A stretch of DNA of 64,000 bases from Viscum album (taxonomy: Eukaryota > Streptophyta > Magnoliopsida > Santalales > Viscaceae): NCBI GenBank assembly GCA_963277665.1, contig OY728130.1:1364298393-1364362392 (forward strand). The letters are read 5' to 3'. A model generated the notes under the pieces. It was not told where the DNA came from. It searched no databases and saw nothing but the letters and a program-made list of their open reading frames with translations. Position numbers and translations under genes: made by a program. Positions 1-14,559 of the stretch are shown piece by piece (position 1 is the first letter of the stretch; each line of letters opens with the position of its first letter).

Positions 1-3000
1 CCACCATTTAAGATTCCAATACCCCATAGGCATTCACATAAGCATGCACGAATTCCACCTAAAAATCTACCAAGACCAACTACATTGAAAATGGAATTCC
101 ATCCCACAACCACTGATCATCGCCTATAGGAAGAACCTGAAATGATGTCATCACCTGTGCAATACTAGATGGCCGCAACAAAACCACTAATCCACCCCCA
201 CTAGAAGAATGGAGTAAAGAAATGAATATATATATAAAGGACACAATTTTTCTTCCTCCACCAGAGGGAAGGAACTTATATATGAATTGATACAGAAAAA
301 GTGGTGTATGACTGAAAAAACATTAAAAAATGAAGAAGTAGAGAACCCTTGTGATGACATCACAAATTTATATAATAAAACAAGAGACTTCAAGGATATC
401 CGGGTTTTAGGATGGAAGAAGAAGAAGAATATAATGGGGTAGAAGTTGAAATGTGAAAGATGAATGATGAGTTATGAACCCTCAACCCACACATGTAAAA
501 TTACCCAATACATTGGAGGGATATATAATTCCAATCCTAAACATAGAATTCATTTCATGTAAAATAATTTTCATGCCATATAATGATATCTATTGTAACC
601 TATAAACATAACAATTACCCATGAAAATAAATGGGTTGTGTAATCTTGTCTCATTACATAATCGAAAGATATTTCTTAAATTAGGTATTAGAGAGATGGC
701 AATAAGGCTTGTATTTTATCCTAAAAGAAAGAGATAATAATCTAGGTATAAATTTTAGATACATATATAAATAATTTAGAATCATTCCATAACATAAAGA
801 GAGAGAATGTGAGTTAGAGAGATAATGCTCATAACCCGAAGACAAGTGTGGGTTAGAAAGATCCCTTAATATAATCCTGATTCAACATGTGATTTATTTA
901 CCCAGCTGAATAATAATAAAATATTATTTATTTAAATTCTCTATAACTCTTTTCATGTTTATTATTCATTTTCATGTATTCATTACTAAGTCTTATTAAA
1001 TTAGAAAACAAATTATTTTCATGTTGGATAGTTTAATGATAAACAGTTCATATGTCAAAAATAACTTTATTTGGTTGACATAAACAAAGTTATTTTTAAT
1101 TAATCTTCCACATAATTGAAAACATTTAATAATTATCATTTTTATTAAAATATAATACACTTTGAACTATCTATTATAATAAAAAATGAACTACATCACA
1201 ATCACTAAAATTCTAGGCTCTACGTACGCATCAGCAACATTTCCATTCTTCAAGGAACATGATGGAAAAAAGGTAGGTTATATTTTATCATAATATGAGG
1301 AAATTTATATTATATAAAGAATTTCATATTTTTTTAATTGAATACCCTTAGACATACCATTAAATTTATTTTTAAAAATAAATGAATCCCATCACATCGC
1401 AATGTGGTAGTCCACCCTACACATGAATGAAAACATTATTCATTCAAATAATGATAAGGAAAGAAATTATTTTGTATATTTATTATATATAATGGATAAT
1501 ATTTAATTAAAATAATATATAAAAAGAAAAATAATCCTTATTACCTTACATATAACTTTTATGTAAAAAATAAGTCACATCGCTTTGCGTGTTGGTAATC
1601 CATCGTACACCTGAGCGACATTATCATATTCTCTATGGAATTGAATTTGAGAATTTATATATGATATGATAATTAAAAAATAATAATTATATAAGAAAAA
1701 TTTTATATAAACATTAAATAGATGATTATATCTAGATGTGATAACAAGTGATGGAAAATGAATTATGTATCTTTGTGATGTGGTAGTCCATCGTACACAC
1801 GAACAATGATTTCATATCAAATTTAAGGGAGTAATAGATTTTTTTAGGCCATAACCATAACATAAATAAATATAATTAAATATTATATACTATAGTTATA
1901 AATTTATAATATTTTAACAATATTTGAAGGAATTTTAGGATGAAATAAAACAAAATATTTAGTTAACAATGTTACCTCTTCTTCAAAAAAAATCTTTTGG
2001 TTTGCAACCAAACCATTACTATGATGGATTTATGAAAAAAACCAAGGATTATTGGATTAGGGTAGGGATGTAAAGATTTTATTTTGGTATGTATTCTCCA
2101 AAAAAAAGTTTTGGAATAATGGAAATGAGAGGAGAGAGGTGGCATTTTATATGTGGGGGAGAGGACACAATTGTAATTTTCAAAAAGAAAGAATTCCACC
2201 CACGTTTTTCTCATGACAAAAGGAACCAAAATGGATAAATTTAAAACAGAAAAATATATAAGGTATAAATATAACCTTTAAAAAAGAAATTAATATTATT
2301 TTGGATCATTTTATTCCCTTATCATTTTAGTTTAACCCCTAAAAAACCATTTTTTACCATACCATGGTAAATATATTTTTCTATTTTCTATTTTCTATTT
2401 TCATTGTGGTAAAAAAATATTTTTATCTTGTTAAATATTATTAAAAATACTGATTATAAAAAATAAATCCATTTTTAAAAATTCAACTCATATAATTAGC
2501 AGATATTAATTTAAAATTAGACCTGAAACATCTTAAAAACAGTTTTCCAAAAGAAAAAAATTCAAAATGTGAAAATGTTTTCATATCAAATTTCATATAA
2601 AATTATTTCTTATTAAATAATTTCTATTAATTAATCTATATTTGATCTAAAATTAATTTTAAAATAAAATTAAAATAAATGGTTTCTATAAATTCCTTAA
2701 ATGAAAAGGATGCTTTTAATAAAAATAGTATTTTCATTATTAATTGAAAATTAAATCTTCTTTGGAAAATCCAAAAACATTACCCTAATATAATATTAAT
2801 ATTCTGATTATCAAAAATTAAGTTAATTTTGTAAAATAAATATTCCTAAATTATTATAAATTAATTTTAAATGATATTTCCAATTCATGACTAAACTGCC
2901 TTTTAGAAAAATACTATTTTTTCAAAAAAATTACTTTATTTATCAAATGGAACTTATTTAATTTCAAATAATTAGATAAAAATTGAATTGAATTTATATT

Positions 3001-3291
3001 TTTTTTAATCTATATAATTTTTCATAATTTACTTTTTCCTATTCATACCCACCAACATAACATATATATTATAATGTAAATGTTTAAACAATGATATTTT
3101 GAATTACTATCATGTTCCATTTAAACATTTTATTTCATTCATTACAAGTTATTGAAGTGATAGAATTGATTTATAAAGAATATATATCATAAGGTCTTGG
3201 GATATTAAATTCCATTGTAATCTTGTTTTTTTATTCCATATACACTATCGAACATAATGTTTTTCTTTTAAAATCTAATGGTGTTACATTC
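1..3291 (-). mobile_element. LTR-like block 1, Del/Tekay-type, decayed
   Basis: An AT-rich block without a credible gene. It is related, in the same orientation, to the block at about 14.5-19.0 kb: both carry an ATTGGAGGG box (about 515 and 15,022), the same series of sub-repeats (1,205-1,815 and 16,040-16,460) and a TTACCTCTTCTTC box (1,970 and 16,624). Its right edge at about 3,281-3,291 reads GGTGTTACA, which on the minus strand is the TGTAACACC start typical of Del/Tekay LTRs. A degraded pyrimidine-rich stretch follows, where the polypurine tract would be. The left edge is outside the window or not recognisable. Family assignment rests on the boundary motif and the comparison with block 2, so it is moderate at best. 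Confidence 0.45.
1205..1815. repeat. About 190-bp sub-repeats inside LTR block 1
   Basis: Four spaced copies of a box reading roughly GGTAGTCCATCGTACAC occur near 1,215, 1,408, 1,595 and 1,785, each followed by a short A/T-rich spacer and an ACATT-like tail. Spacing is about 190 bp. The same boxes, better preserved as CCGTACGTACGCAC, recur three times in LTR block 2. They are probably sub-repeats of the ancestral LTR that differ in copy number between the two copies. Confidence 0.6.
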
Positions 3292-4107
3292 AACCTCTTT
3301 AATTAAATTGCATCCGCACAATTTAATTTTGATCTTAGTGATCAAGGGATTGAAATTTGAAAATAACCCACTTTAATTATCACTACAAGATAAATATTAA
3401 TAAAATATCATCCTGATAAGAAATAATTATATGTAGGAAGTTCCTCTATAATTACACATTACTAATTTTCCAAGTTGGAGAACATAGGCGGGAAATGAAA
3501 ACAAGGAAATGCAAGAGAATTATAATGTCCAAGGATTATTAGAGTGTGGTATAGAAAATGTCCTAGATATATTTAACAACATAAAATCAATAAATTTGTG
3601 ATAAGTTAAAATACAAATAATTAAAAATATATTACTGTAATATAACATCATTTTTTATCTCAATATCATTTTCCTAAAGTTAGGGTGTCTTTTTACATAA
3701 AGATAGATAACTTAGAAAAACATACCTACATGGTTCTTTTATATATCTTAAGAAAAATCACAACCATTGTATAGATTATTAGAATTCAAGATGAATCATT
3801 CATCCTTGAAAATTTAACATCTAATATATTATTTGTTTTTTACAATAATAACGCGAAATTCACCCCGTATTTACTAAAACCAAAATGCTTAACATAAGGT
3901 CAAATAATAACCAAAATGAATGTAAATATATTAATATCAAAAATTCTAAAATCTAACCAAATGTTAAACATATATCATCTATACTAACACCATAACATTT
4001 TTCCATGAAATTTTCCATATAATTTAATATGTGAACCATACTTAGAAAATGTTGAGTTTGAGTAGGAATACATCTTGACACTGGAAAGAGAATATTGGAT
4101 TTCCATG
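3292..4107. other. No gene seen; probable internal remnant between LTR block 1 and the old Ty3-type element
   Basis: AT-rich sequence with stops in all frames. The first 30 bases or so look like a degraded polypurine tract of the Del-like element (minus strand). I see no coding remnant in the rest. Confidence 0.35.
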
Positions 4108-6824
4108 TGTCGCGACCCAATCATCCTCGACCGCACTAGAAATAATCATGGTAAAAATCTAATTTATTCACGTGGGTCACTAAATATATAAAAGAAATCT
4201 GGATGAAGGGCTGAGACCAATGTCTGACACTGATTCAAAGAAGGGGAGTAGGGGTGCACCCCTGTAGTATGATGTAGCAGGTTTACCCATGTGAGTCATG
4301 CAAGTACCCTAAACACCATCAACACCAAATGTCCATACACACAACCCTGCATGGTCAACCATCATGATCGACCTATGAAAAACACTTGTGTGAGAATGAT
4401 ATTTCTCCCATGGTCCTATATATTCCTATAAATAGGACCCTCGAGTCATTATTTATATAGACAAAATTCATCGAAGGCCAGCTGACACTCTGATCATCCT
4501 AGTGCTTCGCTCGATCCCTCTACAACCTTATATGTAGTTATCTAACACCTAAATAAGAGGGAGTTAATGTGTAGTAGTGAAAATAAAGTCCTCCTATGGT
4601 TTTAAAAAAACAATACATGCATGAGTCATTCACCCAACCCCTGATTCGAGAAGAATAACCTGAGGTACCCTTCTTCAAATAAAGACTTGCAAGAATTAAT
4701 TCTATGATTACCTATAGAGACTATTTAAGGTTCTATCAAACCTTCACCCATATGTATTCATATAGGTTTTATATCACCCAAGGTTACATCAGTTCTCCCA
4801 AACCTTCCTGCATGAGTCGCCCATTGAGCGAGCCCTATAGTTATTCATAGCCTCCAACATGTGTGAACAATTCATTAGGCCTTCATAAATGTCATCCACA
4901 GAAGGCACTCTCCTCCTATTTCTCCATATTAATAGAGGTATCAAATCAAAAACCCCAAAAAAACATTATGATATGAAAAAACATAGTGAGAGACACACTA
5001 GACTTCCCACCATTTGGGTTTGTATTCCTATGGTCATCGGTTTCCCACACTTGTCCATTTTGCTGGTCAGGGTCCTTAGGGTGAATTTGGGTTTGTATTC
5101 CCATTTTCTTGAGGAAAAAATCCCAAGGGACATTGTTGGGAAATTATTGGTCCATAGTATTAATGTTTTGACCATGTCTTTCCCCACTCATCTCTAAGAT
5201 CAAGATCCTCCAGTTTCATGCAGAGAGGGTGAGGATTTCCCTTGCTTCTCTATTCAACATGGAATTGGATCCTCATACTGCTATGGAACCAATTTTAGGG
5301 AATCCCTTATAGATTAATCCCCTAATCATTCATGTTAGAGGATCCAGTATTTCTCCAATCTACAATAGTGTCCTTTACAATAATTCCTTATTTATATTGG
5401 ACTAACATCCATTTTAATATGATGAGAGGGAAGTGATATATCCCTAACCTCTTCCATTGTTGCCTCGGCATCTTCCACTAGTGATGGAGGAAAAGTGTTT
5501 GCTTTCTCAAAAAATTTTATTCCTATTATTTCTTACACCTAGAATGACTCACATGGGCTAAGAGGTTAGTGAATATCATTTAACCTATATGATCCACCTA
5601 AGGTATTGAACTACAAGAAATATGATTTCTAGTTACAATAAATTTTGATATATCAGAATCTCACTTAGGGACTTATCTCAATGGGAATCCTTCTTAAGAG
5701 TAATCCCCAATCATAATTCCATTAATATGAGCATCCTCCCTATGATTAAGCCCCAATTTAATCCCCCAAACTACCATGTGTTAAAACTTCTTTCATGTCC
5801 CTATTTTTTATAAGGTCATACTCTTCAGGAATAATCCCTAACTTAATCTGATCAAAATGAAATACTTCCCTATGAGACATTCCTAAACTATATGGTCTTG
5901 AATTCAAATCAAATTGGGATATGTAGGAAGACTCTATGAGTTCCAAACCCAAAACCTCAAATAAAATATGTTCCTTCATGGGACACATTCCCAGTAGGGT
6001 GTGATTCAACCAAAGAATCCATATCTCTCTCAGGTTCTTTGGTCTACTTTGGAAGAAGTCCCGCAACATGCATTGACTAGGAACCTTCCTCTTAAACATC
6101 ATCAACACATGATGTTAAACTATAATATTATTTCCTTATCACGTGACCTTAAAATGTATGATGAGCCTCGTTATGTGGCACTGAAATATGTGAGTTTTTA
6201 TTACTTTTACAAGGGTACATAAGAATCCCATATATAGGTTTGATCCTGACATCAAAACTAATCCAGTCTCCCTAGATGATGACAAACTCTAGAGTGACCT
6301 GAGCCTCCTTGGATGGAAGTAAACTCCAAAGTGTCCTACTATTTGGATATAAATACATCATCATCATCATAATGATCAAAGAATCTCCAAGTATTACATA
6401 AGAGGGTACCATTGATGGAGAACCTCAGATGCATACAAATATCTACATTGACAAAGAACCTCAAATATATAAAGATTATTCTAAGATCTATACATGATAA
6501 AAATTGACTACTAATATAATTTTGACCCACATAATACATAGTAAATAATGAGGGATTCATGAATATATCTTAATTCTATAAGCGATTCCCAGAGTATGTA
6601 ATAATTCACCCCCAAAAGGGTGTGATGAGCCCGACCTCCCAAACTCTCGACCAATGTGATTTCTTAAGAATCGTTGGTCAAAACACCTAAATAGTGACTT
6701 CGTTTTGAAGGCATGTCCATTTAGATACAAAACCATTAGGTTTTTCTAGTTCCATAAACTAACCCATTGGAAACCGTTTAGAAATACAATTTCCTTAACA
6801 AAGTCCCCATTTTTTATGAAAACA
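4108..6824 (+). repeat. 5' LTR of the old Ty3-type element
   Basis: The right end is well supported: ATGAAAACA followed by AAAAATGGTGAACC matches the LTR/primer-site junction of LTR-A and LTR-B. Inside, the order of the TATA box, decayed hairpin repeats, the CACATGGGCTAAGAG box, the ATGATCAAAGAATCTCC box and the GTGTGATGAGCCCGACC box agrees with LTR-A. The left end (TGTCGCGACCC at 4,108) is inferred from the expected distance to the TATA box and is uncertain by a hundred bases or so. Confidence 0.55.
4427..4435 (+). promoter_or_regulatory. TATA box of the old LTR
   Basis: CCTATAAATAGGACCCT matches the CCTATAAATAG(A/T)CCCT promoter context of LTR-A, B and C. It lies about 320 bp into the inferred LTR. 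Confidence 0.6.
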
Positions 6825-6829
6825 AAAAA

Positions 6830-6849
6830 TGGTGAACCAGATGTGAATC
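6830..6849 (+). other. Primer-binding site, old element
   Basis: TGGTGAACCAGATGTGAATC lies five bases after the LTR end. It differs at two positions from the version in the young element. I could not assign the matching tRNA with confidence. Confidence 0.55.
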
Positions 6850-7149
6850 ATTAACAAATATGATAGTATCACCCAGCTGTCAAGCCCCTCTAACTTTCAA
6901 AGTAAAAGGAGGACATAAAAGAAACTAAATTAAGCATGTGTTCACTCAAATGAGATGCGACTTTGAGATATCTATTTTTTGTGTTTTTCATGTATATATA
7001 TAAGAACATTCCTCTAAGAAATTCATTTGATCCAATGGAATCCTTCATGTTTTAACCAAAAAATGCCCCATTTACAATTTATAAAAGAACTTTTTCTACA
7101 CGTTGGAAATCATCACCAACCCAATATCTTTAAAGGTGGGTCTCAAACT

Positions 7150-10100
7150 CACTGGTTTGGGATTACCTTACGAAAGATACTATCCCAACCTTAGAGGCCA
7201 CCCAAAAGGACCTTCATCTCACTAATCCCCACTTATTTTCCCATCAACGATTAATGGTGGTCCTATAGTAGATATAACTTACCATCATCTTCAAACATTC
7301 CAGAATTTAATCCCCAGAACGTGACAAGATATCCCTCTCGTATCTCAGGGAGGTGCATCCCAAGGCCTCACATGACCTCACCATGAAAACATGGGAGTTA
7401 TTTACAAAGGATACTACCATCAATCAATGTTGACAATTTCCCATAGATGTTAATCATAAACATGATGAGGTTGTTTTCCTAGTTTGACTTACCCAGGTCC
7501 TTTAGACCTGGGCATGCAAGACATCCTGCTGAGGATGAAAAATGGACAATAGGGATAAGTTCACACCTTTTACCCCTCCAAATTATCCCACCAACCCAAT
7601 TTGGAGGAAAATAACAAGCATGAACATAGACTTTTCCCTTTAATTCATCTTTCCAAGTAACTCTTCTGGAAGAATTCAAAGAATCCCACCAACCAAATAC
7701 AGCAGAAACCGGAAAATATGAACATAAACCTACTTAAAACCATCAATATTTTAATTAGACTCATCTGTAAGAACTCAAAGAATCCCACCAACCAAATATA
7801 AAGGCAACCTGAAAGTAGAAACATACACCTACCTACACACATCAACACTGTTAGTAGACTTGTCAAGAAGCACTTAAATAATTTCACCAACCATGTTTGA
7901 TGGAATGCGATGAGCAAGAACACAAGGCTGCTAAAAGTAATCAATCTTTCCAGTAGACTCATTTGGTAGCACCAATAGAATTCAGCCAAAAAGTCCCAAT
8001 GACAAGTAGAGGGCATACTCAGTACTCTTCCCCCACACACCTGTACTGTCAGTTTCCATTTATATGAAAGGGAAGATTGGATAAGGAAAATACACGAACT
8101 CCATATGTGGAATGGATGTATATCCTCATTATAGTTGTTGAAGTCACAAAAAATATCATGAAAATGGTGAAAGAATAGATTCAAATCCCATCCAATGTCT
8201 TATATACTAGCTAGGACGTCATCACGGTGACAACAATAATGCCTGAGTGACAGGTACATAACTCTATCCCAACAAATGGGGTGGATCATTATTATAACAC
8301 ACTAGAGTAGAAACCCACCTCTACTCTCATCCAGGAGGGTCATGGGAAAAACTCCACCATATTATATGGAAAATTTGATCGGGAACATACATGAACTCCA
8401 ACTAGAGGAAATTAGAATATCCTAATGGCCACACCAAGGAAGGCACACAAAATAGCCATAATGACAACTTTTTCCCGAAAATGGACCCAATCGCTCATAA
8501 GAAGGATTCTAAGAAGAATCCTCATCAAAGATGAATAGAAAATCAAGATGTATTCTAAGATTAGGCCTTTCTTAATTCTAGATATTGTTAATACCTTAAG
8601 AATTTATATGTGGATGATAAAGATCTCCCCCCCACCCCATTACCAAATTACAGGAGTAGTAGCAGTAATTACGAAGGTAGTCATTAGACACTTAATCATG
8701 AAGTCTTTATTCATGATAACAATTTGGTTGATCTAGAGATCCCACCTCTTAATGAGATCCACGAAAACCCTCCATGTGTCCAGAAGACCATGGAGAAAGA
8801 ATATTTTCCCCTTTATTTTACCCACCAAGGTGGTCCTTCCCCTGATGTGTTTACTACGAAAGTTATATCTACAATAGTGATTCTCATTATCAAAATAATT
8901 GTCCAATTCCCAATGTAGTGATGAGAAAGTCCTCCTATTGTGAGGCACTTGAAATAAAAGGCTAGTCATGTTTGATTCCTTGTCATTAAGAGGTGAAATC
9001 CTTTCATAGCTAGAATATGGCCCAAGGTGGTGTTGATTAACCGTACCACCATTGAGACACTTTCCTTCCAACATATTATAGAAAATCCCAATCAAAATAA
9101 GGGTATATAGAAAAATAATCAGAGAGAGTCCCATTTGGTCCGACTAGGCCTAGGAACCTCTGGTGAAAGATGATGGAGATCTAATAGACATGAGTAAATA
9201 GCTGGCCAAATACACCATTCTGGTTATTTTTTGGCCTTTATACACACCTCAATGAAACATTAAAGAGGATTTTTCAAAATATTTTATGCACAAAATCCTC
9301 CTCAATATATGTAAAAATATTATCCACTTAAAGAAAAGGTATTACCCTAAAAAGAATATCAAAATTAAAACATGTTAATAGAAGGGTTCAGTTACAAGTT
9401 GACTTGGAATATTTCATGTCTCCACGATGCACAAAAATTGAAATTCAATAAGGATCCCTTCAATGCACAAGACTCGACACACTACTAAGGTTGTGGTAGT
9501 TGATCTTAGATAACCAATATAGTGTTCTAATAAGTGGATTAGGCGCACATGGAGCATTTTATTTCACTACACTCCCTAGTCTACAAATCCCTCCAATTTT
9601 GGAATCATGCAATATCATAGCCCCCTGAGAGCTCCAACAAATGGAATTTGTTCATGATTGGGGATATGGTCAAAAATAATAGGGTAAACTTACTCTCACT
9701 GAAGCTAGTTCAGAAGAGAGTAGGCTGTTGAAATTCTCTTGTGTTGTGAATTTGAGAATATCAAGCAAGCCTCCTGCTTAGAGGGTTTCAGCAATTAAAT
9801 TGAAAAAATGTCTAAAATAGAACAATATTCTTCAAAAAAATGTTATTTAAGTGAGTTTTTAATAATGTAACCATCAAACATTCAAAAAAACTCCATATAA
9901 TTTGATTAAGAGTTGCATTAGTATCAAACATAGTTGTTTGGGAGAAACCCCATCCTATAGAGTTGTTTTATTTTTTACCCCAACCATCAGGGTCAACTAA
10001 TCACGATGATGGGTTGTGAAATAAGAATAGAAATTCCCCCATCCCACATGGATGGGTTCTATTTCATGTCAACAACCCCCTACCCATCAAGAATTGGTTT

Positions 10101-11640
10101 TATTATGAATAAGAAATCTATTTTCAAATGAATCCTATAAGTTTTTCCAATTAAGTTATTTGGTAAATTCATTTGGGACACATTTGACAGAAGTCTCTAG
10201 TGATTCCCTTCTGGTTACTATCCGCTAAAAAGATCTTAGTGAATTGACAATGAAGAAGACATGGTCTCATGGAGGGGTCCGAAGAAGGAAATCTCACAAA
10301 GATTCCAACATGATTCCTATGATGCATTATGCATATATTAACATCATCAATACTATCATTGTAGACCCACTGGAACACAAAGGAAGATTAAATGAGTCAA
10401 AGGGTAATTTTTGGTTCAGAATATAGTCCACACTGAAATAAAATAAGGAGGTGTTTATACCCAAATCTAGAGTCTTTAAATAAATCTTTTCACTCCCTCA
10501 AACAATCCCTCTTTACCTCCTCAAAAGAAACCCAACTAGAAAAAGGGTATGTTCCAGACTATGTCTCACCTCCCTCCCAGGGAGGGTAAATTTATTCCAT
10601 TAGAATAAATTTTTTCTTATTAAGATGAATAAATGAAAGAGTTTACAAGATTCATTGTAGAGTTTCTCCAAGGCAGCCTTCCCGATAGATATTCTCCACA
10701 AGTATATCATAAATATTCACTTCTAATTGGCATAAATCAACAAAGAGTGTTCTCCACAATGACTAAATAAAAGCAAGAATTACCCCTATTTGTTACACAA
10801 CCATAACATGTCTAGGAACATACTTATAGGCATGCCTGTATTGGTTACCAATGATATATACTAGTAGTACAACCACCATTGGTCCTACCAGTTTTTATGC
10901 CCGTTCAATCTCTAGATGCCTCACCTTCTCAGGTCCTGGTTCAGCCAGACATTCCTCAAATTATCAAGAACGCCATTGAGTCACTAATAACTCTATTAGA
11001 AGATAAAGAGGAGAAATGTGTGTTGATACAACTAGAAAATAAGGCTTATCCCGAAGGGGTAGATCCTACCCCTCCACTTCCAAACTTTGGAATTCCTACA
11101 TTTTAGATCTTCAATTGCTCTGAAGACCCCGGGTAGCACTTAGTACATTTTATATCCTGTAGCAATCCCATGAAAGGTACTCATGAACAGTCAGATTCAG
11201 TGAAGCTCATGTGTGTTTTAAAATTTCTATAAGGACCATACTTTGTGGGGTACACAAGTTTTCGGCCACATTCAATCATGGGATGTGATGACCTCTTTCA
11301 TAAGATCCTCTTCTAGATTAGTTGAACGTTGTATAAGACAAAATTATTCGACCTCAAAAACTGCAAACAACAAGAGAATGAAAGGGTGTCTAATTTCATT
11401 ACTCATTGGAAAGAACTAAAATATTCATTAAACATACCACTAATTCAATAATATTTGTCAAATATATCTGTAGAAAATATCCATGATGAATTCTGAACAC
11501 CCATGATTCTTGTGAAATACAAAGGTGGGTTTCAAGATCTTTCTTTAATCACTGAATAGGCAGAAAAATCCATTGTAGAGACCAAATCGATGTTTAGAAT
11601 TCTTCCATCAACTTAGGGAAGAATGAAAAGATAAACATAG
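7150..11640 (+). pseudogene. gag-region pseudogene of the old Ty3-type element
   Basis: No long frame survives, but short translated stretches align in order with the young copy. Near 7,185 'LEATR' and neighbours match 24,670. At 8,750-8,850 'NPPCVQKT...GGPSPD' matches 'NPLCGQKT...GGPPHD' at 26,130. At 10,320 'MHYAYINIINTIIVDP' matches 'MHYASINVINVVVVNP' at 27,650. At 10,940-11,100 the 'YPEGVDPTPP..FGIPTF' stretch matches the start of the gag core at 28,290. From 11,110 to 11,560 the gag core itself can be followed through stops. In-frame stops and indels are frequent. Function when intact would be the structural gag polyprotein of virus-like particles. Confidence 0.65.
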
Positions 11641-12399
11641 GATTACACAGTTACACATAAGAATACCCATGTACTTTCTCCAATATCAAATAATGTTCCA
11701 TACCATATGGCTTAACCTCTTGAGCGTCAGCAGAAATGATCACCTCATCAGGATGGTCAAAGTGATTAAAGGAAAAAAAATAGGAGATGTTAACAAGTTA
11801 TATTATTTTTAAAATGACCCATTCCCTAACTAATTCATCTCAGCATTGGAAAAATACATAGTTAGGATTAAAAAGAAAAATAATCCCATCAAAGATAGTG
11901 ATTAACATATCCCAAACTATTTCCCATTTCATCGTATGTTGTGGAAAACTACCAAGGATTATTGTGTTTTTGAGGATCTCCTACAAAGGATGGTGGACTC
12001 TAGAAAAAGTAATCTTAAAAAATCCTTCTTCCCAAGTATCATGTGACTTTTCTACTAATCCAGATGAATAAAATGAATTAAATGAAGTGAAAATCAAGAG
12101 TACCTAAAAGTTCAATGACTATATGGTAAGAAAAATGATCAATCTAACTGATGGTATTATTTGAGTGCAGTAGAAATAGCCAAAAATTCCCTCAACTACA
12201 TCCTTCGTAGCATAACCAACTTCATCAAAATCCCAGATTTTTTAAGGTAAATTCATATAAAATAAATTTTTTTTGTAAGGATAAGGATAAAACATAAGAA
12301 GTTGATTTTGTTACAAGTACAATGTTGTCCTTGTATTTTGCAGAAATCATGTCAACCATCTAAAAAACATGGGAACCGCCCATCCAAATGGTAAACTAA

Positions 12400-13740
12400 T
12401 ATTTGACCCATTAAGAAGAATATTCATCATATGAAGAGTTGATCTTTGGTTCCATTAATTTTATTCAATTAAAAAATCCTTTTGATTATGATGATTCTGA
12501 TTATGAACATGATATCCCTATACTTGATTGGGGAACTAGGGGAAGATGTCACTGAGTTCGATGAAAAGGTTAATATATGGTCATCCTAGGATCCACCACA
12601 TCAACAAAACTTCTGATCAAACTATATATGTGGCTAAAATGTGTGGGAAAGATCTCCATTGAGATCAGAAGGAATAACAGAGTTCTTACTCCACTCAGGA
12701 GTGGGAATGAATTCACAATATCATATTGGAAGACAAATTAGAAGATATTTCACTACCCACTTGGTTAGAAGGTAGACCAAGATGAAAAAATCCACATTGA
12801 ATAGGATAATTTTTCGATCTTAACCCAAGGGATTCCCCATCCACATTAGGAACATTAGTTCCAAAAAAGTGTCTTCAAAAAAGAATACCCATGTTGGGAA
12901 ACATGGAACTCTGGATAAAAACTATGATGTTTTGAGAAAATAGGTCCAAGTTACACCCAAATAATCAATACTAGATGCTCTGAGTCTGTCAAAGGGCCTA
13001 TGAAAAGAACTTATTGATTCCTTGTAAAGCACTTAAAAGTTTTATGTTCAGGTCTCTTTTGCTAAGGTGTATCGTGCAAAAGATGGCCATTTAGAATTCC
13101 ATGAACTCAACTCTTTCATAGACTAAGATTAATATGCAGTCATGTATGGAAACTTCATCCCTCTGTATATATCTGGAAGAATCAATTAAATTAATGTCTG
13201 ATGATCCTTAATTGACAATGGCACATGATTCAACCTCATTCTAGTCATGACACTTCCCCAAACAAGTCTCAAAGAGTCTCACATGTTTCCATCCAATATG
13301 ATGTTGCAGGGTTAAGAAAAGAATGAGTTGGAACCTCTTGGTGAGATAACAATTAGAACTCAATTCATAGATCTTATGTTTGACTAAGAGTTTTTGGTAT
13401 TTCAGAAGGATGTATCTTTCAATGTACTTCTTGGAAGACCTTGGATACATTAGTATGAGACTGTTCCTTCATCATACCACCAATGTCTCAAATATTGTGT
13501 TAACGGTCAAATTATAAAATTTTATGGTGACAAGGCCAAGTTCAAATCCTATGAGTCATGGTATATTGACACAAGATTCTATCACAGAGGAGAAAAACAT
13601 TTTGCGATAGATAATGTTACTCAAATCAATTCCCTAAATTTCTTGGAGATTATCCCAACTAACCCTTCTAAGAATCTCAATGAATATTATGTGCTTACCA
13701 TTAATAAAATTGAAGGGGTGAAACAAAATTCAAACGCTCA
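12400..13740 (+). pseudogene. Linker and aspartic-protease pseudogene of the old Ty3-type element
   Basis: At about 12,415-12,540 a stretch reading 'SYEELIFGSINFIQL' matches the sequence just before the CACTA-1 insertion site in the young copy (29,665). Around 13,205-13,440 the retropepsin region can be recognised: an active-site loop reading close to 'IDNG' then a 'NMMLQG' motif, and 'VLLGRPW' near 13,420. The match to the young copy continues to 13,720. No open frame connects these pieces. No reverse transcriptase or integrase motif follows, as in the young copy. Confidence 0.6.
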
Positions 13741-14559
13741 TTCAATGGATTTTGCAATGTTAGTTTTCAAAACTGATCCCAAAATCATAAGAGTAGTCTT
13801 CAACTCTATGAGAAAAAAATGAAATAATGGATAAAAATATCTCCACTCCTCCCTCTGAGTTTCAAATAAGTCTGGTTTATTCATCCAGGATTGAAGAAGT
13901 TGTCGTAATGATATGAGAAAGTGAATAGACATATCCTCAGTCCTTTGTTTCAAATTTAGGTATCTAAGAAAGATTCATGCCTGTTAGTGATCCCAAAGCA
14001 ATTTCTTCATCATATGGATGTCTAAATGGTGAATCGTCTCTTTTCCCCATGGAATATGTTTCATTATCACCTCCTCAAATATAGGTGAATGAAATAAATA
14101 ATTTGGAAGAGGAAGAAGAAGAAGATTCCATATATTTTCCTCTTGCATTTTTGGAAGGTGTCTCCACCACTTCGAATGACCTATGAGAGATAAATATATA
14201 TATAAAAGAAGATCCATGACGAATCTGATTAGTACATCCATGACCTTTTAGGATCATTAGATTTATAATTATTTATTAAATCAGCACCACGATGTTTCAT
14301 CCTGGAATTACATAGAGATTACATGACTTGAACTTGTGGTATCCACCCGTAATTTGGGTTTCCCAGAAGATCATCAGGGATACAAGAAAGTACCCATAAG
14401 AACACTATATAGACCCAAAGCTTGATATACATGGAAATTATATTACTTTTTTGGAATAATTAATACATTACAAAAACAGATATCCAAAGACCATATTAGT
14501 TTAGTGTCTTTGGAAACTCGGAACATAACCTTCTAATAATGGTGAAAAATCTTCAACAT

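Larger units (their letters stand above)
4108..14280 (+). mobile_element. Old, decayed copy of the large non-autonomous Ty3-type element
   Basis: This segment follows, in order, the features of the better preserved element at 21,969-52,168: a TATA box (4,427), the ACTCACATGGGCTAAGAGG box (5,548), the GTGTGATGAGCCCGACCTCCC box (6,620), an LTR end with primer-binding site (6,824-6,850), a decayed QAHTP-repeat region (7.7-8.3 kb), gag segments (8.5-11.6 kb), and protease (13.2-13.7 kb). Many stops and frameshifts break every frame. I cannot find a 3' LTR or the antisense PMD gene in this copy; the homology fades near 14.2 kb where LTR block 2 begins. It is clearly older than the element at 19.4-52.2 kb. 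Confidence 0.7.

Noticed and set aside
7645..8184. 179-residue minus-strand frame with many Phe, Leu and Cys
   Set aside because: It lies opposite the decayed QAHTP-repeat region of the old element; composition and repeats are those of the complementary strand.
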